Below, piece after piece: positions 22,426 through 30,985 of a stretch of 64,000 nucleotides of DNA (position 1 is the stretch's first letter; every line of letters begins with the position of its first letter). A program made the position numbers and the translations under genes. The stretch is taken from assembly GCA_964655775.1 (NCBI GenBank), contig CAZZNQ010000004.1:28435-92434 (forward strand), given 5' to 3'. The notes under the pieces are model-generated. The model saw nothing but the letters and a program-made list of their open reading frames with translations. It had not been told where the DNA came from and did not search any database. This stretch comes from CAZZNQ01 sp964655775. Lineage in GTDB: Bacteria; Planctomycetota; Brocadiia; SM23-32.

Positions 22426-23697
22426 ATGGTGCGTACGACGGGCAGGTGGGTTCTACTTGCAGTGATGGCTTTGGCCGTCTGTGGAGTTGCCGCCGCCGGG
22501 CAAGCGGGGGGCGCCGATGAGGAGCCGCAGGTCGTCAAGGTCGCCGTCAAGCAGTACACCGAACTCCCGGCGGAGCGTGTCTACGAGCTCGCCCTGCGGG
22601 GGATACAGGCCAATGTGCGGTTCAGCGATCCCTTTGACGGCGTCGCTTCGGCCGTAAGACAGGTCGAGCTCAACGGCTATACTTACCAGACCGCCCTCGC
22701 CTTCCGGACCGAGACCAACCTCGTATGTGTCGTGGCCCGGTCCAACGCCGGCGCCATTCGGTCGCTGCTGGCCGTGCCGCCCAACCAGCCGCTCACGCCT
22801 GCAATTCTCAACCGCCCGATTGCTCTTAACAGCCAGCAGCGCATTACCATCGAGGGGACCATTCTGGGCACCGCCGCCGGAAGCAAGTACGTGCTGGCCG
22901 ACGCCGTGCTGACCGGTGCGGAACAGCGTGAGACCGTGCACCGGGAGGTGCATCTGTCCTGGGGTGCGCTGGGCGAGAAGCGAGTGATGACCGAACCGGG
23001 CAGCGAGGTGTTCACGTTCCCGTGTTCCTACGTTACCGATCAGACGGTTGGCGTGAAGGTGAATGTGCAGCAGACGGAGCAGGCCGGACTGCTCCAGACC
23101 CTGGCCCAGGCGCAGGCACAGAGCGAGGGCCTGCAGTCCGGGACCAAGCTCTACGGCGAGTACGACTGCATGACCGTCTACCGCAGAGCCGCCGCCCCGG
23201 AGCGTCTCAACGTCGACTTTGCCGACCAGGTGGCCACGCTGCCGCAGTCGCCGCCTTCCGGACCACTGTCGACTGTGCCCGTCGTGCGAGCCGGCCGTGT
23301 CGTGGATGTGCCCGTCTCCTACCTGTTCCGCACCGAATGCGGCCTGACGTGCATGGTGCCGGCGACCTCAGAGGGCCTGACGGGCTCGGCGGAGGGGCTG
23401 CTGCCCGGGGAGCTGGTACGGGTGCGCGGCACGGTGGTGGGGCCGCGGGGTTCTTCGAACTGCGTGGTGATTGACTACGTCGGACCCGCGAACCCGGAAG
23501 AGGACGAGAAGGTGTGGCTGGTGACGATTGAGTTCCCGAACACGGGAAAGCGAGTGTTCTGGGACTACGGCCTTTACACTCTTGCCGACCTTCCCTGTCA
23601 GTACGCCCCCGGCAGGGCTGAGGTGCTGCAGGTGCTCATCAGTGATTTCCGGTCGGTGCAGGTGCCAAGGCGAGCCGCGGCTGCCCCGGCACAGTGA
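22426..23697 (+). CDS. Secreted protein of unknown function with repeated OB-like domain
   Basis: A 423-residue protein with a Sec signal peptide (about 1-25, cut after VAAAG) and no transmembrane segment. Two regions look alike. Residues about 87-168 contain ALAFRTETNLVCVVA, then RITIEGTILG and SKYVLADAVL. Residues about 299-352 contain SYLFRTECGLTCMVPA, then RVRGTVVG and SNCVVIDYV. Each looks like a short beta-barrel/OB-type unit, so the protein probably arose by internal duplication. A Gln/Ala-rich stretch lies between. I recognise no family. It has its own promoter and a GAGGGGAG ribosome site, and its stop abuts that of the convergent korC. Confidence 0.75.
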   Translation: MVRTTGRWVLLAVMALAVCGVAAAGQAGGADEEPQVVKVAVKQYTELPAERVYELALRGIQANVRFSDPFDGVASAVRQVELNGYTYQTALAFRTETNLVCVVARSNAGAIRSLLAVPPNQPLTPAILNRPIALNSQQRITIEGTILGTAAGSKYVLADAVLTGAEQRETVHREVHLSWGALGEKRVMTEPGSEVFTFPCSYVTDQTVGVKVNVQQTEQAGLLQTLAQAQAQSEGLQSGTKLYGEYDCMTVYRRAAAPERLNVDFADQVATLPQSPPSGPLSTVPVVRAGRVVDVPVSYLFRTECGLTCMVPATSEGLTGSAEGLLPGELVRVRGTVVGPRGSSNCVVIDYVGPANPEEDEKVWLVTIEFPNTGKRVFWDYGLYTLADLPCQYAPGRAEVLQVLISDFRSVQVPRRAAAAPAQ

Positions 23698-24291
23698 TCA
23701 CGCCCCTGCCACGGGCTCGGAAGCGAACGCCATTCCTTTGCGGAACGCCTGCAGATTCAGGGCGAGAAGGTCCGCTTTTCGCGCACCCAGCAGTTCCTCG
23801 ATGGCCGTGCAGCAGCTTTCCTCGCCGATCAGTCCCGTGGCCTGTATGAAGGCGCCCATCATCAGCACGTTGGCTATCTTCAGGTTGCCGAGTTCCACGG
23901 CCATCTCGCTGGCCGGCAGCGCCAGGAGTCGGGCGTTCGGAGCCGCGGGTTCGTCTACCAGCGAGTCGTTCGCTACGAGCAGCCCGCCCGGTTTCAGGCG
24001 GGAGGCATATTTCTCGAAGGAGAGCTCGTTGAGTATGATGAGGCTGTCCGCCTCCTCCACCAGCGGGCTATAGATGGCGCCGGAGCTGATGACCACCTGC
24101 GTTTTTGCGGTGCCCCCCCGCACCTCGCTACCGTAGGAGGGCAGGTAGGTCACCGTTCGGTTCTCGCGCATGGCGGCCATGCACAGGAGCTTGCCCAGCG
24201 TGAGAACACCTTGTCCTCCAAATCCGGCGACGATAAGCCGGTGTTCGAAGGCCGCGTCGCTTCCAGCCGCCTCGGAACTGCTTTCAGCCAT
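23698..24291 (-). CDS. korC: 2-oxoacid:ferredoxin oxidoreductase, gamma subunit
   Basis: A 197-residue gamma subunit of the KGOR/VOR family. It starts with the family's GFGGQGVLTLGKLL, has YGSEVRGGTAKTQVVIS and ends after GAFIQATGLI. With the three genes before it this forms a complete DABC complex that decarboxylates a 2-oxoacid, probably 2-oxoglutarate, to an acyl-CoA and reduces ferredoxin (or runs in reverse). It is the last gene of the unit; its stop meets the stop of the opposite gene with no spacing (TGATCA). Confidence 0.9.
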   Translation of the reverse strand: MAESSSEAAGSDAAFEHRLIVAGFGGQGVLTLGKLLCMAAMRENRTVTYLPSYGSEVRGGTAKTQVVISSGAIYSPLVEEADSLIILNELSFEKYASRLKPGGLLVANDSLVDEPAAPNARLLALPASEMAVELGNLKIANVLMMGAFIQATGLIGEESCCTAIEELLGARKADLLALNLQAFRKGMAFASEPVAGA

Positions 24292-24297
24292 CGCAGG

Positions 24298-25086
24298 CTA
24301 TCCCTTTCTGGATCCCTTGCGGCGTCTGTCCCTTATCACGCCCAGCGGGAAGGCCTTGCTCACCGTTTCGTTGATGTGCCGGTAGCTCTCTGCCGGCGAC
24401 ATGCGCCAGTAGGTGGGGCAGGGGGAAAGCACTTCCACAAGCGAGAACCCGCCCTCATCGATCTGGTAGCGGAGCGCCGACTTGAGCATGCGCTTGGCCT
24501 CCATCACCCTCTCCGGTGAGGTGACGGTCACCCTGGCCAGCAGGCCGGGCGCCTCCAATTGGTTGAGAAGCTCGCACATGCGGATGGGGTAGCCGGTGCT
24601 CGCCGCGTCTCTGCCGCGCGGGGTGGTGGTGGTTTCCTGGCCTATCAGGGTGGTGGGGGCCATCTGGCCCTGCGTCATTCCGTAGAGGCCGTTGTTGATG
24701 AAGATGATGGTGATGCTCTCGCCGCGGTTGGCGGCGTGGATCGTCTCCGCCATGCCGATGGAGGCCAGGTCGCCGTCGCCCTGATAGGTGAACACCACCG
24801 TATCGGGTCGCATTCGCTTGATGCCGGTCGCCACGGCCGGAGGGCGTCCGTGTGCGGCCTCGCTCCAATCGATGTCGATGTAGTTGTACGCGATTACTGC
24901 GCAGCCGACCGGCGCAATGCCTATCGTCCGCTCGCGGATGTCCAGTTCGTCCAGGACTTCTGCCAGCACGCGGTGCATCGTGGCATGGCCGCAGCCCGGA
25001 CAGTAATGCGTCTTCACCGCCCGCAGGCACTCCGGCCGCTGGTACATGGCCTTCGGTGTCTGCATCTGCGCGTGGTTAGTTGTCAT
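24298..25086 (-). CDS. korB: 2-oxoacid:ferredoxin oxidoreductase, beta subunit
   Basis: Thiamine-diphosphate-binding subunit, 262 residues. CPGCGHATMHRVL near the N-terminus carries cluster cysteines, GDGDLASIGMAETIHA is the ThDP/Mg motif (GDG) and NNGLYGMTQGQMAPT the following metal-ligand segment. The C-terminus PCPTYWRMSP resembles 2-oxoglutarate and 2-oxoisovalerate enzymes, not pyruvate ones. It starts 40 bases after the alpha subunit. Confidence 0.92.
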   Translation of the reverse strand: MTTNHAQMQTPKAMYQRPECLRAVKTHYCPGCGHATMHRVLAEVLDELDIRERTIGIAPVGCAVIAYNYIDIDWSEAAHGRPPAVATGIKRMRPDTVVFTYQGDGDLASIGMAETIHAANRGESITIIFINNGLYGMTQGQMAPTTLIGQETTTTPRGRDAASTGYPIRMCELLNQLEAPGLLARVTVTSPERVMEAKRMLKSALRYQIDEGGFSLVEVLSPCPTYWRMSPAESYRHINETVSKAFPLGVIRDRRRKGSRKG

Positions 25087-25126
25087 ATCATATCCTGTCC
25101 GCTGCCGTTATGTCGTATCTGTCTTC

Positions 25127-26200
25127 TCAGGCGAACGCGTCGGCAAGTTTCTCCACGATGTCCGCCGCAGTGGGTACCTCACCGCCCATCCGGGCCAGCA
25201 GCTCCACTCTGCATCGGCCCTCAACGCCCAGGCGCACGTCGTCCACCATCTGGCCCGCGCTCATCTCCACCACAAGCACGCCGCGTGCCCTTTCCGCCGC
25301 TGCGGCCACCTGCTTCATGGGGAACGGCCACAACGTGACGGGGCGCAGGAGAGCCACGCTCACCTCCAGCCCCTCGGGCGGCCGCTCCACCACATTGCGG
25401 CACACGCGCGCGGAGGTTCCGTAGGCGACCAGGTAGACGTCTGCATCCTCCGGCCCCACCACCTCGCAGCGGACCTCCTTCTCCGTGATCTCGGCGTATC
25501 TCGATTGCAGGCGCTCGTTCAGCTCGCGCAATTCTTCCGCCGTGCCGTAATAGGAATGCAGGACGTTGCGCGGGCGCTCCGGCTCGCCGGTCAGCGCCCA
25601 GGGCTTCACGGGTGGATGCGGTTCCGGCAGGTGGTCGAAGCAGACGGGCTCCATCATCTGGCCCAGCATGCCGTCGCCCAGAACGATCACGGGCGTTCGA
25701 TACCGGTCTGCAAGGTCGAAGGCCAGGTAGGTCAGGTCGCAGACCTCCTGTCCTGTGCTTGGCGCCAGGGAGATGCAGCGATAGTCGCCGTGGCCGCCAC
25801 CCCTGGTGGTCTGGTAATAGTCGGCCTGCGAGGGCGAGATGTTCCCCAGACCGGGGCCGCCGCGCTGCATGTTGATGATGACGGCGGGGAGCTCGCTTCC
25901 GGCCAGGTAAGAGATCCCCTCCTGCTTCAGGCTGATGCCGGGACTGCTGGACGACGTCATGCATCGGGCGCCTGCGGCACTGGCTCCGTACAGCATGTTG
26001 ATCGCCGCCACCTCGCTCTCCGCCTGCACGAAATCGCCGCCCCGCAGGGGAAGCTGATCCGCCATGTAGGCGGTCAGTTCGTTCTGAGGGGTGATGGGGT
26101 ATCCGGCGTAGAACCGACAGCCGGCCCGTATGGCCGCCTCGCCGGCCGCTTCGTTACCGGAGATGAGAATGCGTCTTGCCTCTCCGGGGTCTTGGTTCAT
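25127..26200 (-). CDS. korA: 2-oxoacid:ferredoxin oxidoreductase, alpha subunit
   Basis: A 357-residue alpha subunit: ISGNEAAGEAAIRAGCRF, then YPITPQNELTAYMAD, and FVQAESEVAAINMLYGAS form the pyrimidine-binding domain, and SSSSPGISLKQEGI is typical of KorA. The C-terminal domain binds CoA. I chose the ATG at 26200, where family homology begins. Its ribosome site is poor; a GTG at 26230 overlaps the ferredoxin stop as GTGA and may be the real, translationally coupled start. Confidence 0.92.
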   Translation of the reverse strand: MNQDPGEARRILISGNEAAGEAAIRAGCRFYAGYPITPQNELTAYMADQLPLRGGDFVQAESEVAAINMLYGASAAGARCMTSSSSPGISLKQEGISYLAGSELPAVIINMQRGGPGLGNISPSQADYYQTTRGGGHGDYRCISLAPSTGQEVCDLTYLAFDLADRYRTPVIVLGDGMLGQMMEPVCFDHLPEPHPPVKPWALTGEPERPRNVLHSYYGTAEELRELNERLQSRYAEITEKEVRCEVVGPEDADVYLVAYGTSARVCRNVVERPPEGLEVSVALLRPVTLWPFPMKQVAAAAERARGVLVVEMSAGQMVDDVRLGVEGRCRVELLARMGGEVPTAADIVEKLADAFA

Positions 26201-26226
26201 GGCGCTGCGCTGGCTATCGGTTGGAA

Positions 26227-26496
26227 TCACTTCCCGTGCGAGCCTACCGCGTCCTCGGCTTCTGACGCATCCTCGACACAGGAGATCTCTATGGCCGCGT
26301 CCGGGCAGATCATAGCGCATCGTCGGCAGCCCGTGCAATCCGCCTCGGCGCCCGGGTGAACGGCGGCCGTCTGGATGCCTTGCTTGTTCGGCTTCTGCCG
26401 GATGTAGAGCCCGCCGTGTTCACAAAACTCGACGCAGAGCCCGCATCCCTTGCAGAAGTCCTCCAGGACAGTGACGACAAAGGTCCTATCTGACAT
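26227..26496 (-). CDS. korD: Ferredoxin-type delta subunit, 2x[4Fe-4S]
   Basis: An 89-residue protein with two CxxCxxCxxxC-type clusters: CKGCGLCVEFC and CTGCRRCAMICP. It is the electron-carrying subunit of the adjacent oxidoreductase. The ATG lies inside the end of the NAD kinase gene (11-base overlap). An acidic tail of about 15 residues follows the second cluster. Confidence 0.92.
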   Translation of the reverse strand: MSDRTFVVTVLEDFCKGCGLCVEFCEHGGLYIRQKPNKQGIQTAAVHPGAEADCTGCRRCAMICPDAAIEISCVEDASEAEDAVGSHGK

Positions 26497-27322
26497 ATCT
26501 TGGTTGGCCTCGCCAATCCAGCTTGTTGCGTAAGGTGTCGAAAAACGTGTTCCGGCCCGTGCAGATGAGGCGCAGGGGCTCGTCCGCCTTCCGGATCGCT
26601 ACCACGTCGTTGTGGTGGAGGGTGCTGTTGACCTGGCCGTCCACGGTCAAGGACGGCCGCTCCGGGGATTGCGTTACGGACATGGTGATCCGGCAGTCGC
26701 CCGGCAGCACCAGCGGCCGGTTGCTTAGCGTGTGGGGGCAGATGGGGGCCAGCACGAAGGCCTCCAGGTCCGGATAGAGGATCGGTCCTCCGGCGGCCAG
26801 GCTGTGCGCCGTTGATCCGGCCGGAGTGGCGACAATCAGGCCGTCGGCCCGATAGGTGTTGACGATGTCTCCGTTTACGTGAACATCGATGGTTATCAGC
26901 CGGGAGAGCGCCGTGCGCGATATCACCGCGTCGTTCAGTCCGATGGTGTCGAGTATCGCCTTACCGCCGCGCTGCAGCTCGCACTGCAGCATCATCCGTT
27001 CGGATACGGTATAGCGACCTTCGATCACGTCGGTCAGCACGGCCTCGAACTCGGCGGCGGTACTCTCCGTGAGAAAGCCGAACTTCCCCAAGTTGAGGCC
27101 CAGCAACGGTATCTGCTGCTCTGCCACCTGCCGAGCCGTGCGCAGAACGGCGCCGTCGCCGCCCAGCACGATGGCAACGTCGAACGGCTCACTGGAATCC
27201 GGCATGGCCATCTCCAGGTTTACCGTGACGTCCGCGCGCCCCTCGAGCCACTCGCATATTCGGTCGGCCGAGGCGGATACGTTCTGCTTGTCCCGGTCGC
27301 CCAGGATAACGATATTCTTCAT
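26486..27322 (-). CDS. nadK: NAD kinase
   Basis: Cytoplasmic enzyme that phosphorylates NAD to NADP using ATP or polyphosphate. The 278-residue protein has GGDGAVL (54-60) with the catalytic Asp, NLGKFGFLTE (77-86), the RADGLIVATPAGSTAHSLAA nucleotide-binding segment and a C-terminal SLTVDGQ. All key residues are present. It overlaps korD and follows xseB by 39 bases, which links NADP supply to the ferredoxin-dependent enzyme in one transcript. Confidence 0.95.
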   Translation of the reverse strand: MKNIVILGDRDKQNVSASADRICEWLEGRADVTVNLEMAMPDSSEPFDVAIVLGGDGAVLRTARQVAEQQIPLLGLNLGKFGFLTESTAAEFEAVLTDVIEGRYTVSERMMLQCELQRGGKAILDTIGLNDAVISRTALSRLITIDVHVNGDIVNTYRADGLIVATPAGSTAHSLAAGGPILYPDLEAFVLAPICPHTLSNRPLVLPGDCRITMSVTQSPERPSLTVDGQVNSTLHHNDVVAIRKADEPLRLICTGRNTFFDTLRNKLDWRGQPRYVR

Positions 27323-27361
27323 GGCATATAGCCGGTTCTGCGGTTCGGTCGGGCGATCACT

Positions 27362-27628
27362 CTACTGCTCGGGCGCATCAAACGGTTCCTCGCCGAGCTC
27401 GCCCTCCATCGTCTCGACCAGTTTCCGCACCTTCGTCTCGGCCTTCTCCAGCGCCTCCCGGCAACTGCGATAGGCGCGGATACCATCTTCGTAGACGCTC
27501 AGGGAGTCGTCGAGAGACAGGTTGCCTTCCTCAAGCTGGGCCACGGCCTTCTCCAGCGATTCAAGATTCTCCTCGAAGCTCCGAGGCTCCGCCGTCTCGG
27601 CAGCTTCCGGCTTATCCGTCTCGGCCAT
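27362..27628 (-). CDS. xseB: Exodeoxyribonuclease VII small subunit
   Basis: An 88-residue helical protein that joins XseA to form exonuclease VII, which degrades single-stranded DNA. SFEENLESLEKAVAQLEEG is the family N-terminal helix and LSVYEDGIRAYRSCREAL the second. I chose the ATG at 27628, where the homology and the usual family length begin. The large subunit xseA is not in the window. It is the first gene of the xseB-nadK-korDABC unit. Confidence 0.9.
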   Translation of the reverse strand: MAETDKPEAAETAEPRSFEENLESLEKAVAQLEEGNLSLDDSLSVYEDGIRAYRSCREALEKAETKVRKLVETMEGELGEEPFDAPEQ

Positions 27629-27659
27629 GCGCGCCCCTTCCGCGCTCGCGGCAAGGCAG

Positions 27660-27712
27660 TTGTCTCCTCGATACAAGGCCCCTATTATATTCGATGGGTA
27701 CCGTATAGTCCA
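27660..27712. promoter_or_regulatory. Overlapping divergent promoters sharing one -10 region
   Basis: Plus strand: TTGTCT (27660-27665), 17 bp, TATTAT (27683-27688), for the radical-SAM gene. Minus strand: TGGACT (27707-27712), 17 bp, TATAAT (27684-27689), for xseB. The two -10 boxes are the two strands of the same seven bases. Confidence 0.5.
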
Positions 27713-27746
27713 AAAGGAACCCGCCCAACCCGAGGGGGGCACGCGG

Positions 27747-28616
27747 ATGGAGACGCAGCCGTCGCAGGATAACGTGGACCGGTGCTACGCTCTTGCGGAG
27801 CAATGCGTCCTGTGTCCCCGCCTGTGTCGTGTGGATCGGCTGCGTGGCGAGAGGGGCTACTGCGGAGTGGGGAAGACGCCCGTCGTCGCGAGCTCGGGTC
27901 CGCACTTCGGCGAGGAGACGGTTCTGGTGGGAAGCGGTGGTTCCGGCACTATCTTCCTTTCGGGCTGCAATCTGCTCTGTGTATTCTGTCAGAATCCCGA
28001 CATCAGCCACGGCATGATCGGCCGGGAGCAGACCCCGTCCGAGATGGCCGAGAACATGCTGTCGCTGCAGCGCCGGAGCTGTGAGAACATCAATCTCGTC
28101 ACGCCTTCCCACGTCGTTCCGTGGCTGATGGACGCCGCGCGACGGGCTCGCCTGAACGGCCTCACCGTGCCGATCGTCTATAACTGCGGCGGATATGATC
28201 GCCTGGAGACGCTGCGGCTGCTGGAGGGGACCGTCGACATCTACATGCCCGACGCCAAGTTCTGGGACCCGGAGATGGCGTTCCGGTACGCCAACGCCCG
28301 AAACTACGCGGATGTGATGGGGGCGGCGTTGCACGAGATGCACCGGCAGGTGGGCGTGCTGCAGGTGGAGGACGGCGTCGCCACGCGCGGCCTGCTGGTG
28401 AGGCACCTGGTGATGCCCGGCGGTGTGGACGACAGCAAGCGGATCCTCGACTTCATCGCGACCGAGGTCTCGCCCGATACCCACGTGAACGTCATGCCGC
28501 AGTACCGCCCCATGTATCGCGCGGAGCAGTACCCAACGATCTCCCGGCCTGTCAGCGCGGAGGAACACGAGGAGGTGCGCCGTTACGCCGGGGACCTCGG
28601 CCTCAACCTACTCTGA
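27747..28616 (+). CDS. PflX/PflA-like radical SAM protein
   Basis: A 289-residue radical-SAM enzyme of the PflX group. The SAM cluster motif is CNLLCVFC (Cys 74, 78, 81). A Cys-rich N-terminus (Cys 13, 20, 23, 27, 39) in CVLCPRLCRVDR and RGYCGVG probably binds a second metal centre. The barrel segments NCGGYDRLETLRLLEG and DIYMPDAKFWD are family-typical. PflX proteins resemble activases of glycyl-radical enzymes, but their true substrates are unknown, and no glycyl-radical enzyme is nearby. ATG 27747 has a GAGGGGGG site; it is divergent from xseB. Confidence 0.9.
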   Translation: METQPSQDNVDRCYALAEQCVLCPRLCRVDRLRGERGYCGVGKTPVVASSGPHFGEETVLVGSGGSGTIFLSGCNLLCVFCQNPDISHGMIGREQTPSEMAENMLSLQRRSCENINLVTPSHVVPWLMDAARRARLNGLTVPIVYNCGGYDRLETLRLLEGTVDIYMPDAKFWDPEMAFRYANARNYADVMGAALHEMHRQVGVLQVEDGVATRGLLVRHLVMPGGVDDSKRILDFIATEVSPDTHVNVMPQYRPMYRAEQYPTISRPVSAEEHEEVRRYAGDLGLNLL

Positions 28617-28637
28617 TGTGCCGAGAGCGCTTGCTGG

Positions 28638-30152
28638 TCAGAAGCTGTAGCGCAGCCCCAGGTACACGTTGGTATTCCGGTCGAGCTGGCCGAACTGCGT
28701 GTGCACCTCGTCGCCAAGGAACACGTTCGCTCCGCCGTCCAGCCGCAAGCGGTCCGTGATGTCGTACGAGAAGTGCGGGCGTAGATAGCTGTCGTCGTCC
28801 GAGGGGCTGTAGAAGGTGATTAGCTCCAGGCGCAGGTCCTGGTTCATCAGGAGTTTGGTCAGGCGGAGGGTGAACGTGTGGCGGCTCTCCTCGGACCTGG
28901 GTGCGCCCGGGGGCAGGGAGCGCTTGTAGTCGCCGTAGTCGAGCATGTGTTCCAGGTAGTATTGCACCCCCACGGTGAAGTCCGGCGCGATGCGGGGCAG
29001 GTCCTGGCTGTATCCCGCGAGGAAGCGCAGCTCGCTGTTGCGCACAAAAGGGTTGCCTCCGCCCGGGTCGTCGACCGAGTCGTAGTAGCCTGCCTCCAGG
29101 CTGCCGATGCCTTTACCGAGCTGGCCGCGGACGCTGGCGCCGTAGACGTTCAGGCGCGGGAAGGTGAACTTCCCGTTCGCCGGGTTGTTTCCCGCAGGAC
29201 TCTTCCAGAATCCGTGATATCCGTAGGCGGCGAGCTCGTAGCCCTTCACGTTGCGGTAGAGCCGCAGGGCCAGTTCGTCGTCGTGGAACCACCTCTCCCG
29301 GTCATCGACGCGGATGCGCACGGATTCGCCGGTGCGTGTTCCCAGCAGGGGGTTGTAGTAGCTCAGCCGCTTGCCGGTGACGTAGACGTCGGGGTCGAAG
29401 TGGGGCGTGTAGACGATGTCCAGGTTGGCCAGATCGCTGAAGAAGCTCAGCTTGAAGGCGTCCGATGGCGCCTTGAGATACTCGATGTCGCGGCCGATGA
29501 AGAAGGAGACGTAGTCCTTGGGGAACAGGTCGTTGATGAAGATCAGGTCGCCGGTGCCCCAGGTGAGTATCTGGCGGCCGATCTTCACGTCCGCGAACGG
29601 CACCGGGGAAAACGCCAGGTTTGCCTCCCGGATCTCCACCAGGGACTCCCTGGTGACGAAGTCCCGGACGAGGTCCGCCTTGACCATGAACTGGACGCCG
29701 CCGTAGTAGGGATCCGATTCGAGCTGGAGGCGCGTCTCGCCCAGAGTGAAATCGCGCGAGACGTACGGGTCGTCCACCACGCGGCTACCGGCGCGAACGT
29801 CCAGAAACCCGTGCAGGGGCAGAGGCAAGGCGCGCAGCCGGCTGTCCAGCTTCTCGGAGAACGTCAGGACCTCCGGTTCGGCCTCGGGCGGCTCTTCGCC
29901 CCCGTCCTGCATGGCCGGCATCTCCGGTAGACCGGGCTCGCCCTCGCCCGCGCCCATCTCGGGCATGGCGGGAAGGCCCGGCTCCTCCGGCTCTTCCCCC
30001 CCGCCGATCAGCGGCAGCGGGGGGCCGGCGTCTTCCTCCGCCGGCATCGCCGGCAGGGGCGGTTCCTCCTGGGAACGTGCGACGGGCACGAGCGACAGAA
30101 ACGTCAGCAAGGCCGCCGCGCACAGCGCGCGGGCGCTCTTCTTGAGTCTCAT
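28638..30152 (-). CDS. Outer-membrane beta-barrel protein with EPGLPxM repeat linker
   Basis: A 504-residue protein with a signal peptide (1-27), a Pro/Glu/Gly/Met-rich linker (28-95) and a beta-barrel of alternating strands ending in LGLRYSF. The final Phe is the outer-membrane assembly signal. The linker contains EPGLPAM (57-63) and EPGLPEM (72-78), the same heptad found twice in the RND exporter of this operon. It follows the LolA-like gene with a 4-base overlap. The set resembles RND/LolA-like/outer-membrane systems that move hydrophobic molecules between membranes. The cargo is unknown. Confidence 0.85.
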   Translation of the reverse strand: MRLKKSARALCAAALLTFLSLVPVARSQEEPPLPAMPAEEDAGPPLPLIGGGEEPEEPGLPAMPEMGAGEGEPGLPEMPAMQDGGEEPPEAEPEVLTFSEKLDSRLRALPLPLHGFLDVRAGSRVVDDPYVSRDFTLGETRLQLESDPYYGGVQFMVKADLVRDFVTRESLVEIREANLAFSPVPFADVKIGRQILTWGTGDLIFINDLFPKDYVSFFIGRDIEYLKAPSDAFKLSFFSDLANLDIVYTPHFDPDVYVTGKRLSYYNPLLGTRTGESVRIRVDDRERWFHDDELALRLYRNVKGYELAAYGYHGFWKSPAGNNPANGKFTFPRLNVYGASVRGQLGKGIGSLEAGYYDSVDDPGGGNPFVRNSELRFLAGYSQDLPRIAPDFTVGVQYYLEHMLDYGDYKRSLPPGAPRSEESRHTFTLRLTKLLMNQDLRLELITFYSPSDDDSYLRPHFSYDITDRLRLDGGANVFLGDEVHTQFGQLDRNTNVYLGLRYSF

Positions 30153-30985
30153 TCGAGGTATTCCCGAGGGGGTCTGCGCAGGTAGCGCTCGGAGAAGATG
30201 TCTTCGGGCAGGTCTATTGCGTATTCCACGTCGGTGTAATCGGCCACGGTGCGCGCCGTGTCGCTTCCCTGCTCGCGCAGGTCGCGCATCTCGGTCTTCA
30301 GGGCCGTCCAGTAGCCGTCCACCTTGTCCATGCCGAGCACGCGATACTGGCGGTATTTCTTGCCCGCCTTGTCGTAGTAGTACGCATGCAGGGGCATGAA
30401 CGTGGTGCGATGGATGTACATCTCGTAGTAGGAGAACTCGACCACGTCCGCGTCTTTCGGCGTGTTCTTGAGCACGTAGTAGTTCTCGGTGGTTTTCACC
30501 AGCTCGTGTTCGTCGTCGTTGATCGAGCGGCCGGACACGTCTTCGTAGAAGAAATGGGTACCGACGAAGCTCGTCCTCTTGTCGGTGGCCGCGATGCGGT
30601 TCACCAGGTCCAGGCTCGGGTTGTAGAGCCAGCGGTCATCGTCGCCCTTCTCGTGCTTCCACACCAGGAACGATGTCCCACGCACGTCCACCGGCCGGAG
30701 GAAATAGGCGTAGATCTTCTGGTTGAGGCCTTCCTCGGCGTTGCGCCTCAGGATGATCAGCTCCCGTTCGCCGCGCACCTTGCCGTCGGCATCGTAGATC
30801 TTCATCGTGACGCGTGCCCGTCCGGTGCCGCCCTGGTAGTAGGCGACCTGGTTGGCCTTCCGGACGATCTCGTCCACGGACGGCGCATCGGCGGCTACCA
30901 CCTGCCTTGCGGCGAAGGCGGACAGCAACATGCCGAGAACGGCAAGCGCGGGTACAACGGTCAGTCTGGTTCGAGCGTTCATCAT
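30149..30985 (-). CDS. LolA-like outer-membrane lipoprotein-sorting family protein
   Basis: A 278-residue periplasmic protein with a signal peptide (about 1-31, before AADAPSV). The body is a LolA/LppX-type half-barrel: VTMKIYDADGKVRGERELII, a WKHEKGDDDRWLYNPSL segment and FSYYEMYIHRTTFMPLHAY. Homologues next to RND (MMPL) exporters are thought to shuttle lipid across the periplasm rather than lipoproteins. It begins with two ATG codons; the first overlaps the RND stop as ATGA, so it is translationally coupled. Confidence 0.9.
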   Translation of the reverse strand: MMNARTRLTVVPALAVLGMLLSAFAARQVVAADAPSVDEIVRKANQVAYYQGGTGRARVTMKIYDADGKVRGERELIILRRNAEEGLNQKIYAYFLRPVDVRGTSFLVWKHEKGDDDRWLYNPSLDLVNRIAATDKRTSFVGTHFFYEDVSGRSINDDEHELVKTTENYYVLKNTPKDADVVEFSYYEMYIHRTTFMPLHAYYYDKAGKKYRQYRVLGMDKVDGYWTALKTEMRDLREQGSDTARTVADYTDVEYAIDLPEDIFSERYLRRPPREYLE

